Made by a program: the position numbers and the translations under genes. Below are positions 35,313 through 46,502 of a stretch of DNA of 64,000 bases, piece by piece. Numbering within the stretch: position 1 is the stretch's first letter; each line of letters starts with the position of its first letter. A model generated the notes under the pieces. That model worked only from the letters and a program-made list of their open reading frames with translations. It was not told the DNA's origin and did no database searches. Source of the DNA: Punica granatum (taxonomy: Eukaryota; Streptophyta; Magnoliopsida; Myrtales; Lythraceae); assembly GCF_007655135.1 (NCBI RefSeq), contig NC_045130.1, positions 9,052,001 through 9,116,000 on the forward strand. The letters run 5' to 3'.

Positions 35313-38089
35313 GCTCGGTGCTTTCTCATTGATTTTTATAATCTATTTAAGAATCAATTTTGCCGCAAAATTAAAGTCTTGAGAAGTGATAATGGAACAA
35401 AAATTTTAGCAAGGGAGTTCCAAGATTTTTCCTCTGCACATGGCATAATTCATTAGATGTCTTGCACTGATACGTCGCAACAAATTGGTCGAATTGAAGG
35501 AAAACATCAGCATATACTCAACATTGCTCGAGCACTCATGTTTCAAGCGTCATTCTTGACACGTTTTTGGGATAAATGTGTCTCGATTGCCGTACATCTG
35601 ATAAATATAATGCTGACACCTCTTCTGGGTAACAAGAGTCCAGACGAGCTGCTCTTTGGAAGGCCACCCGACTACTCAAATGTTCAGGTTTTTGGATTGT
35701 TATGTTATGCCCCCGTCCGAACCAAGGATAAATTCGAATCACTGTTCCGGAAATGTATCTTCATTGGCTATCCTCATGGGAAAAAAGATCGGCAACTTTA
35801 CGATTTGAAAACTCGACAAATATTTGCGTTGAGAGATGTTCGATTTTGTGAATTTACATTTCCTTTTGCTACGGAGAACAGGGAAAGAATTAGTGTGTGG
35901 AGGGGTAGTCCCCTGCTCTTGAATGGCAACATCCATTCCTCCGAGGCCACTATGAATGCATGGTCTGAATGAGAACAACCAAGCCGAACAAATCACCAAT
36001 TGCTGGATTACCTTGCTGGACAATTAAGCCGGTCCAGTGGGCAGCTGGGCCAAGACAGTGGAGCATCCAAGGCCCATTTGAATCACCAGCGCCGGTCCAA
36101 TCTGATGGGTCCATGGATATTACACTTAGTCCAGCTCGATCAACCCCAGCCCAGGCCACAGGAGAAACACGAGCTGGAATGAAGCACAGTTCACAGCCTG
36201 CACCTGGCAGTGGGCTGGAACGAGACAAAATCCAGTCCACTCCGACACTTCCTATCTTAGCTACTGACTAGCAAGATTTGGCGGAAAGGGCGAGCAGGTG
36301 TGGGACGGGCTGAGTGTATTTCGAGCAGTCAAGAATGCCCCAATATAGAGATTGAGGAGCACACTTCTAAATAGAATGAAGATCACACATTACCTGGAAA
36401 AAACAGAGGTGAACTTACGACGTTCTGAATGAGTTACGAGTCTTCCGAAACATTTTAAGGACTTCATTGCTCAGACTCACACGGCTCGATATGAGATCCC
36501 TTCCTCAACTCGCCCATCTTCACAGGCTTTTCAGGTACGTCCTATCCTATTGAGCGATTCATTGAGTATTCGAGTATATTCGACAGCCACGAAGCATTTA
36601 TAGCTGCTCTTAATTCTGACAGGTAGCCCACATCTTATCGGGAGGCTATTCGAGATCGGAGATGGAGGGATGCAATGACGGTAGGAAATTCGTGCTCTCG
36701 AGTCAAATAGGACTTGGACCATTGAACAGCTCCCTAATGGCAAGCGTCCAAGCGCTACGGGAGTGTTGAACGATATAAGTCCCGATTAGTTGCGAAGGGT
36801 TACACTCAAGTGGAGGGAATTGATTATCATGAGACATTCGCACAAGTGGCTAGCCTGGTAACTGTGCAATGTCTTTTAACTGTTGCAGTGGCAAGAGGAT
36901 GGCATATTCACTAGATGGACGTAAATGATGCGTTCTTGCATGGCGACTTGTATGAGGAAGTTTATATGGAGCTACCACCTTCTTTTTCCGCTCGGATAGC
37001 TGGGACTGTGTGTCGGCTTCGTAAGTCCTTATATGGCTTTCGAAAAGCATCTCAGAACTGGTTCTTGTAATTTGCCGATGCACTACGACAGTATGGCTTT
37101 ATCCAATTAGGTGCCGATCATTCTCTTTTTACTATACTCAAGATAATATCTTTTTTGGTGTACTAGTTTATGTGGATGATTTACTCATAGACAACAATAG
37201 TTTTGTCAATGAATATTTGGATAGGCGTTTTCACATTAAAGACTTGGGATCTTTGAGTTATTTCCTTGGTATTGAGGTTACCCAGCTTGATTATGGTCTA
37301 TTTCTCAGTCAACGTAAGTATGCTCATGATCTATTGATTGAGTGTGGTACTTTGGCATCAGGACCATCATCATTTCTTATGGAGCAGCATCATCGACTGT
37401 CTACCAATTCCAATGACCTGTTATCTGATCCAGCCAAGTATTGACGTCTAATTAGGAGGCTTATATATCTTACTATTACCAAACCGAACTCAATTATTCT
37501 ATCCACATGTTGGCGCAGTTTATGCAGGAGCCACATCAGAATCATTGGGACACTGCTATGCGTGTTCTCCACTATTTGAAGCAATCTCCGAGTCAATGAA
37601 TATTTCTAAGGCCTTATTCGCTTAAGCTTGAAGCTTTCTGCGATTCTAAATGGGCAAGTTGTCCATTGACTCGACAATTTATCACGGTTTATTTCGTTAT
37701 TCTCGGAGGTTGTTCAGTTTCATGGAAGACGAATAAGCAAACTGCTGAAGCAAAGTATCGAGCCATGGCTGCGACAGTTAGTGAGGTAATTTGGTTGCGG
37801 AATCTTCTCTCTTTGCTTGGTGTGCAAATGAACTCGCCCACTCGATTGTATTGCGATAATCAAGTAGCACTACACATTGCCGCTAATCTAGTTTTTCATG
37901 AACGGGAAAAGCACATCAAGATCGACTGTCACTTTGTTCGTGAACATCTCAAGTTAGGAGTTGTGATGAACGACCATTTGCCTACGAGACTTCAATTGAT
38001 TGATATCTTCACCAAGGCACTAGGTCGAGACCGCTTTTGCTTCATTCTTTATAAGTCGTGTATTTGGGATCCTCATGCTCCAACTTGAG
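35313..38089 (+). pseudogene. Decayed Ty1/copia pol (integrase, reverse transcriptase, RNase H)
   Basis: The plus strand reads, in order, a C-terminal integrase part (LRSDNGT, IGRIEGKHQHILNIARAL, FGRPPDYSNVQVFG), a degraded spacer (about 35970-36740), a reverse transcriptase ([19 protein letters not shown] at about 36786, [17 protein letters not shown], catalytic YVDD at 37169-37180, DLGSLSYFLGIEV), and an RNase H with the copia-type LYCDNQVALHIAAN and HIKIDCHFVREH motifs. The integrase-RT-RNase H order marks Ty1/copia. Gag, protease and the first part of integrase are missing. Stops and frameshifts occur throughout, for instance a TAG directly before [10 protein letters not shown], so no functional polyprotein can be made. 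Confidence 0.92.
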
Positions 38090-38280
38090 AAGAAGTTTTA
38101 AGGATTAAGATGGATTAGGATACTTTTGATCGTACAATTGTATTTCTTGTATATTTAGATAGTTGTTTTATATTTAGTAGCCTTAGATATTAGGCTTAGA
38201 ATATTATTCGATTTCCTTTTCCATGTAAGGCTACATGCCTATTTATATGATATCATAGTCGATTATACTTTCACACGCTC
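38090..38280 (+). mobile_element. Probable 3' LTR remnant of the copia element
   Basis: Directly after the RNase H stop comes a purine tract (GAGAAGAAG), then TTAAGGATTAAGATGG and an AT-rich stretch with ATTGTATTTCTTGTATAT and TGCCTATTTATA, typical of copia LTR promoter/terminator sequence. The matching 5' LTR was not found. Confidence 0.5.
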
Positions 38281-38284
38281 GCGT

Positions 38285-38640
38285 GGGCTCACGTTATGCC
38301 AATTCTCTTGCCGACTTCTAATAGTCGATCGTCTCCTCTCAGGCCCAAGTGTGGCATTTATTGTCAATTGTCGTCCTCCCTCCTCCCGAGCACAAAAGTC
38401 CAATTCCAGCTCGTAGTAAGCTCTTGAAAGACTAGTTGTTCTAGTCCCCGTGGCACGCACAGCTAAACGTCAAAGTCACATGTTGTTACGTGAAGACGGA
38501 CGTTGAGAGTTAAGCCCTCACGGAAAGATAGAATAGAAAACCGTGGATTTATATAAAATTGGATACCATAACCTATTAATTCGAACTTTCGAATTGAAGA
38601 TGGACCCAATTACTTATAAGTCCAGAGAAATTTTACACCT
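38285..38640 (+). repeat. Dispersed repeat R1, copy B
   Basis: Partner of 6850-7160. It sits directly between the copia 3' end and the right copy of the flanking direct repeat. Confidence 0.6.
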
Positions 38641-38644
38641 TAAT

Positions 38645-38885
38645 TTACCATCTTTACTAGAGTTGGTTGAGCGCTAAGTAGTTTTCTCATTACAATTTTG
38701 GCAATTCATTTGGAATTTGCTTGACGATTCGGAGAGGACAGATATCTTGTCAACATCGACTCTCCCTCATTTCTTCAATTTGATCCTCATCGTGCAGCTA
38801 TAAAGTATGACTGTTCTTTTCTTTATAGCTTTTTGCCCCCTTTTTTTTCACCATGGATTTCTTCATCAGAAACGTCGATTAATTG
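38645..38885 (+). repeat. Direct repeat flanking the copia element, right copy
   Basis: Matches 34835-35075 in the same orientation, with about a quarter of bases changed by eye. The two copies bracket the copia pol and R1. They do not touch the pol ends, so they look like an older repeat pair or the LTRs of an outer element rather than the LTRs of this pol. Confidence 0.65.
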
Positions 38886-39817
38886 TTGACATCTCAATTG
38901 ATTGTTGTGCACTTTGTCCGACAAAGGTGTTCCATCCAAAACGACGTGCTACGTGAAATTTGTATATCTTACTTGTACCCTTTATATATAATTACTGTTA
39001 GCAAGTAAGAATTTGTCTCATTGCACTTCTTAACAACACTTACGAGTAAGCACACTACATCAACGGGCGCCATAAATCCCACTGATTTTTCTGTTTATTA
39101 TCACATGAAATTGAATATATATTTATGGGTCTTTCATAATTAAAATTATATATCTTCTTGATAAATATCATATTGCAATAATATCAAATTTTATGCGATT
39201 TCAACCATAACTACAGCTTTCTTGAATACGTTCGCATTCAACTGAAAACTCAATTTGATTCATTGAGTCCCATTCATTATGGGATATAGGAAATAACCTT
39301 AACAACAAAGTCAATGAGGTGACTTGATTCAGAAACAACGTCAAGTGTCATTTCTAGAGATTAATAATTCGATGCATCCCATGTTCGTGCTTCCATCGAC
39401 GAAGATAAAGACAACGATTCATCCAATTTCAGTCAAATGGTTCAATAAATAAATTAGATAAAAGTTAACAACTAAATTCAGTAACAATTCACAACTGGCG
39501 GATGCGAAGTCATCGCCCCAATCCCGACAATTTCATTTTTCATTTTCAAAATTTTAAATTTTATTACTCAGTTATATGGCGATGGAAGGAATACAATGCC
39601 ACGTGGCGGACGATAGGTGGGGAGTGCCTTCTAAGCAACTGGCGCGCCAACTCAGCAGATAATTGCTCACGCGATTGGCCAACAAATAAATGACGGAGGC
39701 GCGCGGAGGCGAACTGCTTCGCTTGTTGCGGGAGCCATAAAACCGTGTCGTTCCTCCTTCTCCCGGAGCATTGTACACCCGCTCGTGGATCAACTCAAAC
39801 TAACTAGATGTTAAGGT
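38886..39817. other. Intergenic DNA with a perfect G-box
   Basis: No gene seen. At 39598-39607 lies the palindrome GCCACGTGGC (a perfect G-box, bound by bZIP and bHLH factors) in a GC-richer stretch of about 200 bp that resembles a promoter without a gene. Confidence 0.5.
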
Positions 39818-41564
39818 GGGCTCATGGTGCGCCGGGACTGGATTGTTGCGCGTGTAGTGTCAATTATTTTCCCTTTCCGAGTTTTGCTACAAGATCAAGT
39901 ATTGAGTGAGTATTATGTGTAATAACTAATGAAAATGACTGTGTGAGAAACTGGCCATACAATAAGTTTACGAATTCTTACTTACAAGTATTTTGATTGG
40001 TTTTTACTCATCCATACGTATTAAATATTTTCTCTTTGCTTCACATGCCGATTCGGTTCCTCCGAACGTCTCACAAGTGCCATTTCTGAGATTAATAAAA
40101 AAAGATTAATGGGCTTTTTCTAACTGAGAGTCATTCGGAGGAAATGTATTTTCCCTTTCCCGCCACGTAATTTCTCGTAAGTATATTTAAGAAAGGAGAG
40201 GGAAAAGAGAAAGGAAATCGATGATGATCGATGACTTTCTATATATGCGACTACGTGTAGGGAAGATAGTTAATGAATTCACACCCTAAACAATGTTATT
40301 TATTAAGTTTCATATGTAACTGAATCAAACTTCTAGCCTGAATAAATGCTATTTATCAAAATGTATATCCTAGCAGAACCAAAAACATAAATTATCGATA
40401 AATTGCTATTTTGGTATAGAGTTGCGAGTTGATAAGTGCTTTATCTTAGTTGAATCTCTTGTTAACCGTAAATGAGGGCTTTGATAGGTCGGAAACTGTC
40501 ATTGATGGCAAATTTAAAAATCACCATCGAAGTCTTAAGGAACAATTAGAAAGTCTTGATAAATTCTTCCGGTTGGATGACTTGGGTCTCATTAATAATT
40601 ATGCGATAGCATAAAAGGCGAAAAATGTGAAATGTATTGTTGTCGATGAACAATCTATCCTTTTTCCACCATAGAACACGCTTGAATAATTTTCTTTTTA
40701 AAAAGGCTTCTATAATTACATGCTTTTTGATAGGTTTAATTGATTACATTTAGCGCTCTCCATAATGTTGATTCCTTATTTTATTGGTGCAAATCATATG
40801 TCAAAAAATGAACCCGACGTTCCTTTGGAGGCCCTTCAACATGTCATTGCATTAAAAGCTACCATAAATATACAATTCTTGAATTTTGACCGCGTGATTA
40901 CAAAATAATTCTATACAAATACGTACCCAAAAAAAAATTAAGTCAATACAAACGTTATATTCATCTTTATGCATGTTCGATTAACGATTTACTGCATGAA
41001 TGGAAAGTAGCAGGTGCTGTTCCAGTTCAACGAAGGGTTTATCAAACATTTTGGTGGGAAGAGAGGGACCAAATATTTCAATTCCAATCAATGTCGTCCA
41101 ACTTTTCTTGTACTATTAGTGTTCCAAATCTTTAAGATTTTTTTTTTTGCCGGAGAAAGAGTGAAGATTAACTAAATTAAAAAGAATCTAATCAAATTCT
41201 TACTAGCTAATGGTCTATCCCGAATCATTGTCTTCACGCTGTTGGAGTCACTCCAAACCGTAATATCAAGACTTGTCTCGAGAGAGATGTCTTTTCCGTG
41301 CTTTAACATGGAATACCAGGAATAAGAATCCTTTCCGACTCACGGGAAGGTTAACTTTATCACCATGCACCCACCTCCCCCTGATTCGTCGACGAGCTTT
41401 TTGTCTTTAACCAGAAGAACGTAGTAACCATGCACACAGTCTCATTCCAAATATACACGGAAGCCCTCCATTAGTCCTCTCCTAGTCCTCCCTCACCCTT
41501 CACCACCACCTCTTATTGTTCTTCCTCGTCTTCCATTCAGGCCACTTCTCTCAATTCCTCCTCC

Positions 41565-41584
41565 TATATATATATATATATATA
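41565..41584. repeat. (TA)10 at the TATA-box position of the rhomboid pseudogene
   Basis: The paralogous intact promoter reads CCTATATAACCCC at 46419-46431. Here the same place reads CC, a long TA run, then ACCCC, so the TATA box itself has expanded. Confidence 0.8.
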
Positions 41585-41651
41585 ACCCCACCGACACGGT
41601 TTCGGGCTTGTGAAGCCCCAGAACCCCGAAAGCAGCTGATTTGATATCACC

Positions 41652-43837
41652 ATGTCTGGCCAAGATCTCGAGCATGGTGGCCCCTCGGCGCCGGCGCCCA
41701 CAGTGCCGGAGAGCTCCAGGCAGTACCATTTGGCGGAGAGCTCCAACAAGCAGTGGACCCTGTGGCTGGTCGAGACGATCGTGGTGACCAATGCCATGAT
41801 GTTCATCATCACCATGTTCGTCAACAACTGCCCCGAGAACAATCTCAGGTTCCAGGGCAGCTGTCTCGGCACCTTCCTTGGTTTGTGGAGAATCCCACAT
41901 TCGGCCCCTCTTCTTTCACTTAAGCAAGCTTAAACTTTGATTTTCTTCAGCTAATGTAACTTGGTGCTGCAATAGATTTAGACGAAGCTCTTCTAATTTC
42001 TTTGTCCATATATATAATTAGACTTGGCAAAAATTGAATATATATATATATATATAAGTACGTATTTATATGTAGAGCAAGCTGGAAGCTTAGCTTTTTC
42101 AAAATTTTAGGACTCCTTGAGAAGATTTCTGTGTTCTGTTTGTGCTCTCGCTGCCAATGCAAAGTTGGAAATTTGTTGTAGAAAAAATAACGTATGTGAC
42201 TCAACTCGAGGTGGAAAGATTCACGGGACACCTTGTGCCTTAGTATAATTTTCAAGTTCAGTCAAATTAATTAGGTTTCGGTTTTTATGGTTGGTACATA
42301 AAAGCGCAGTGACGCAGTGGGCCTTAACGCTTAAACTCGTAATATTTTTTTCCATAATCTAAATGGATCATTCTGTTCTACTGCATCTATAGATTGCTAA
42401 AGATGGGAGCTCTGGCATGGCACAAGGTCGTTAATGGACATCAAGGTTGGAGACTCGTCACCTGTATCTGGTTGCATGCCGGTGTCCTACACTTGCTTGC
42501 GAACATGTTAAGCTTGGGCTGTATCGGAACCCGCTTCGAACAGAAATTCGGGTTTGGTACGTTCCCTTCTCATTTCTCTTTTCTCTATGCTATAATTTTT
42601 CATCGTCCATTGCTTTTAGGAGGTCCTTAGAATTTTCTATTTTTCATCTTTTCCAAGCATGGGAAATTATACACAGAACAATTTTTTACATACATACTGA
42701 ATTGCAAAAATTTCTAGATGAAAATATTTTTGTGTAGAATCTAATGGAGCCGTCCATTTTATAAAAATTTGCGATTTTCGTTTTTGTTATTTTGTCAGAT
42801 ATTAATATAATTAATTGTGCTGTCTCAACGTTACTCGTTTGGTGTGTGTTCTAACCGTGTGGATCAGAAAGAGTTTCTTGCTGGGTGTTATACTATGACA
42901 GCACAAGTGGGGTTGATCTACCTGCTATCGGGATTTTGAGGTAGTGTATTATCATCTCTGTTCAATCGTACTGATATCTCAGTCGGTGCATCTGGGGCTC
43001 TATTTATCGGAGCTTATTACCAACTGGACCATCTATACCAACGAGGTCTGCTGCTTATTTGCTACTGGTTGACACTAATTAATTTCTTGCTTCGTCTTTA
43101 CTAATATCGATCTGGGGCCAGGGGAGATTAAAGTAGTCTTTTGTGCAGTTCCATGGACTCAATCTGTTAGATTTCAGGTTGACATCCCATATGATGTAAT
43201 AAATCTATGTGCACCTGGAACGACTGATATATCTGAAAAATGACTCGTATATCTTTAGACATGTGCCAAACTGGGACAAGTCACATGGTAAGCATGTTGA
43301 AGTTGTCTTAATGGATTCTCGTTGTAAGTTTTGTTGATTTTCGAGTAATGTGAAACTTGCGGTGCACATGGCTGAATCCAGAACTAATCAACTCTCAGCG
43401 GTCTATTCTACGGATTGCAGCTCTCGCGAAACTCATTGTCATCATCGTGATCAACCTGGCCCTTGGAATATTTCCTCACGTGGACAACTTTGCCCATATT
43501 GGGGGGGGGGGGGGGGGGGGTAAGCTTGCTGTCATCTCTCGAGTATTCACTTTGATCTAATGTCCGACTTCTAGAGATACGTCAATTTGTAAACAAGAGA
43601 TAGTAAACCAAATGACAGCTGGACTATATACAATGCGGTTCCGGAGGCAGTTTTTACGATAACGTAACATTGCAAAGTTAAACCGGTTGTTTCCGTCTGC
43701 TCATCGATGAATGCCGATGGATCTTGCACGAGGAAAGGATTAACGAGTGGTTCTTCAAATGATGCAGTGAACGAAAATTGCAGCCGGTGCCACTACCTGG
43801 CCTGCATTCCCACATCAATATCGAAGTGTGATGAATG
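41652..43837 (+). pseudogene. Rhomboid protease pseudogene (duplicate of the intact gene)
   Basis: All five exons of the intact gene at 46503-49667 can be recognised. Exon 1 opens with ATG but has lost about 18 bp near its end, and its donor AC|GTAAGC is now ACTTAAGC. Exon 2 (start 42393) is open. Exon 3 (around 42903) has a TGA in place of a glycine codon and a 20-bp deletion just after the catalytic-serine motif GASGALF. The exon 4 acceptor is altered, and most of the exon after HVDNFAHIG is gone, replaced by 20 G residues (43501-43520). Exon 5 lacks about 47 bp. No functional protease can be made. Confidence 0.92.
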
Positions 43838-44324
43838 AGGAGTTCTGATAGCATGCGATCGAACTGCTTCTGTCATATGTTTTTCATTCTTTTGTTCATT
43901 CTTTGCCCTATAATACATACTGCACAGGTTTCCGATTCGATATGCTTTTCATCAGTGTACATTCTCAGCGCGGGTCCTATCACTTTCAGACTCAGGTTTC
44001 CGTTGATACATCCGGCAATGCTGTATATAGAGTATTACTGGGATGTCTGTCTTGTCTCCTTTCATTTCATCTGTCACCCTTTTCAATTATATACGGTATG
44101 CTATGTTGCAAATGCGATGCTTTCGACTTGTTTTACAGGATCGGGAGATGATCCGATGCTCATTTTATAATGCAGGGTGATGCAATTTTCTGAGATAATG
44201 CTGTGAACACAAAGAGTGCCATAAATTGATAAAACAACCTCATTGCTGAGAAGATTATTAGAACTAAAAAGAGCTTACTTGGACACTGTTATATAGAGAT
44301 GAGCAGCACTCAAAACAGACGACA

Positions 44325-44475
44325 TCCCGAGCATGTTCGAATGACCTGAGCCTGGATAGCTTGTAGTCCTTCAACGATACGTCATTCGGACCTATTCCAA
44401 CCCAAATGCACTCCGTCCCGATAACTTTTGAGCCATTTCTCTGTGAAGGGTAAACACATCACGAACTGAAAACAT
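44325..44475 (-). pseudogene. Fragment of the IQD last exon (in the duplicated unit)
   Basis: The minus strand matches the IQD final exon at both of its ends: FVMCL, SK.S, DRLHLG-type and RDRSE-type residues are recognisable, and the last codons correspond to the GSGRLDKLGMP region. The middle of the exon, about 500 bp, is missing, and the frame is shifted. This shows that the duplication reached into the neighbouring IQD gene. Confidence 0.75.
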
Positions 44476-44947
44476 TTGAGTATAGTGTTGGCCTCATGGT
44501 GCGCCGGGAGTAGGTAAAGCTCAAAGGTGATTAGCGCGTGCTGTCTTGTCTCAGTGAGTTTCCCGCCACGCATTACACGCGTCCGTATCTCTCTCACTTT
44601 CGGCCGAAGCAGCACCCACGAAGCCAGCAAAGAAAGCGACGCACTGTCTCGTGCTCTACAGTTGGAGAGTCGATCTCTCGCTGTATAATTACCATATTGC
44701 CCTGGTGCTCTAAAATGTATCTGTATATGTTTTTTTTTTTTTTGGATATGTGTATTTGTATGTATCTTATCTTATATAATGAACAAGAATAAATATTTTA
44801 AAAAGTAGAGGAAATGGTTCCAAAAAAAAAAGTTGGATCGCTTAGAGGAGATAGCTAATTGATTGTTGCCCGAATTTATATATCATTCATTAAATAAACT
44901 TCATTTGTGATTGAATGAATCAAATGTTTAAGGCATGAATCAATGCT

Positions 44948-45100
44948 TTTTTGGGTAATAAGGGAGATAGATAAGCCTATTACAAGGTAAGTAAATAAAG
45001 TTAAATAAATGAAAACATCAATCCCACTGATGATGATTGAACCCATGACCTTTTGGTTCTGGAGGGTGTGTTGTGTCACTGCACCAAAACTCATTCCTCG
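44948..45100 (-). mobile_element. tRNA-derived SINE with 16-bp target duplication
   Basis: Flanked by GGCATGAATCAATGCT (44932-44947) and GGCATGAACCAATGCT (45101-45116). On the minus strand it carries an A-box-like TGGTGCAGTGA and a B box GGGTTCAATCA (about 45035-45045), then an AT-rich body ending in AAAAA. These are the marks of a Pol III SINE. The left duplication unit has a single unoccupied target here. Confidence 0.85.
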
Positions 45101-46419
45101 GGCATGAACCAATGCTACTCATCAAAATTCATATCCTGGTAGAATTAACATATGAATTACCATTAAATTACTATTCTTATGCAGAGTTGTAAGTTGATAA
45201 AAATAGAAGATGATAACTTAATAAAAGAAAGAATAGAGAAGATAAAAACTTACTTTATTTTAGTGGAATCTATTTATTTTTTAGTTGTAAAGGCGAGACA
45301 TTATGGGTTCGAAAATTATATTGATGTCAAGTTTAAGAAACTCAACATAAAATTTGTGAAATATATATGTTGGAATTTCACGTTGACTTTACTTTAAAAT
45401 CATCGAACTCTTATTTGGTTAACAGGGAAAGATGCACTTCTTCCAATTGGAACCATTGACTCGGGTCTCATTAATAAAGTAGCGACGAAATTAACATATG
45501 ACTTGTTCATGACGAACAAATAAATTTGTAATCACAAGTTGAAATTTAACAAATTATCAATTAAACAAAACCAAAGGGCGAATTTCATTGTTGCTGATGT
45601 TTTTTCAATATTCCGTGATTCCATGATTATCAATGAAAAAAAGCCTTCCGTGATTCCACTCTTTTTAATGGGTTTAGTTTAATTTAATTAATTTTTAGTG
45701 TCCTCCAAAGCCAATAAAATATGATGAGGCTTACATTGATTCCTTATTTTATTGGTGAGAATAAAGTCAGAAGATAAACTCTCCAACGTTCCCTCGGGAA
45801 GCCCTTCAACACGTCTTTGCATTAAAAGGTCATGGCATGATTACAAATATCTTATTCTTGATATATTGATAGTGTGATTATTATCTAATGTTGTACGAAC
45901 CTTATATTTTATTTTTTACAAATTCAACTAGTGATGTACGACATAAGTGAAGTAAAAACATTTTTCAAGTCAATGAAGATTTACCAAACATTCCAAACGT
46001 GGTAGAGACGTCAATATTTCTATTTCAATCGGTGTTCATTCAAATTTCCTTGTACTAAGGTGCGAGGTTGGTACCTTAGTACAAGGAATAATAAAGATGT
46101 TTAAAAAAAAAACAATAATTGGAGAAACATTCATTAAATAAATTAAATTAAAAATAAATAGAGAGAATAAGTAAAAGGAAATTATGAGAAAGGAAGACGG
46201 GCATTTTCGGTACTTTAACATGGAATCCTTTTCGACTGACCGCAAGGTAACTTTATCACCACCCACCTCTACCGCTTCATCGACCTCTGTCCGAATAAAC
46301 AGAATTCAACGTCACTGTCTCATTACAATTATCCACACAAACCTCCATTAATCCTCCCTCACTCTTCTTCATCGTCGTCTTCTTCTTCCTTCCAAGGCAC
46401 TTTTCTCAACTCCTTTTCC

Positions 46420-46427
46420 TATATAAC
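46420..46427 (+). promoter_or_regulatory. TATA box of the rhomboid gene
   Basis: CTATATAA lies 76 bp before the start codon, preceded by a CT-rich stretch. Expected transcription start is near 46450. Confidence 0.65.
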
Positions 46428-46502
46428 CCCTCCCACCCGCCAATCTCCCCCTCAAGTTCCAGCTTGTGAAAGTCCCAGAACCAGAAAGCAGCTGTTTCCA
46501 CC

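Larger units (their letters stand above)
39818..44480. repeat. Segmental duplication, left (decayed) unit
   Basis: Shares order and sequence with 44490-51003. Both units start with CTCATGGTGCGCCGGG, then share a promoter zone (CCTTATTTTATTGGTG, GCCCTTCAACA), the rhomboid exons and introns, the 3' flank and the end of the IQD gene. This unit is shorter because of deletions. Confidence 0.85.

Noticed and set aside
35950..36271. Open frames on both strands around 36 kb
   Set aside because: They lie in the degraded spacer of copia pol between integrase and reverse transcriptase, and lack any recognisable domain.
41493..41900. Antisense frames opposite rhomboid pseudogene exon 1
   Set aside because: Shadow frames; the intact paralogue shows the true strand and exon.
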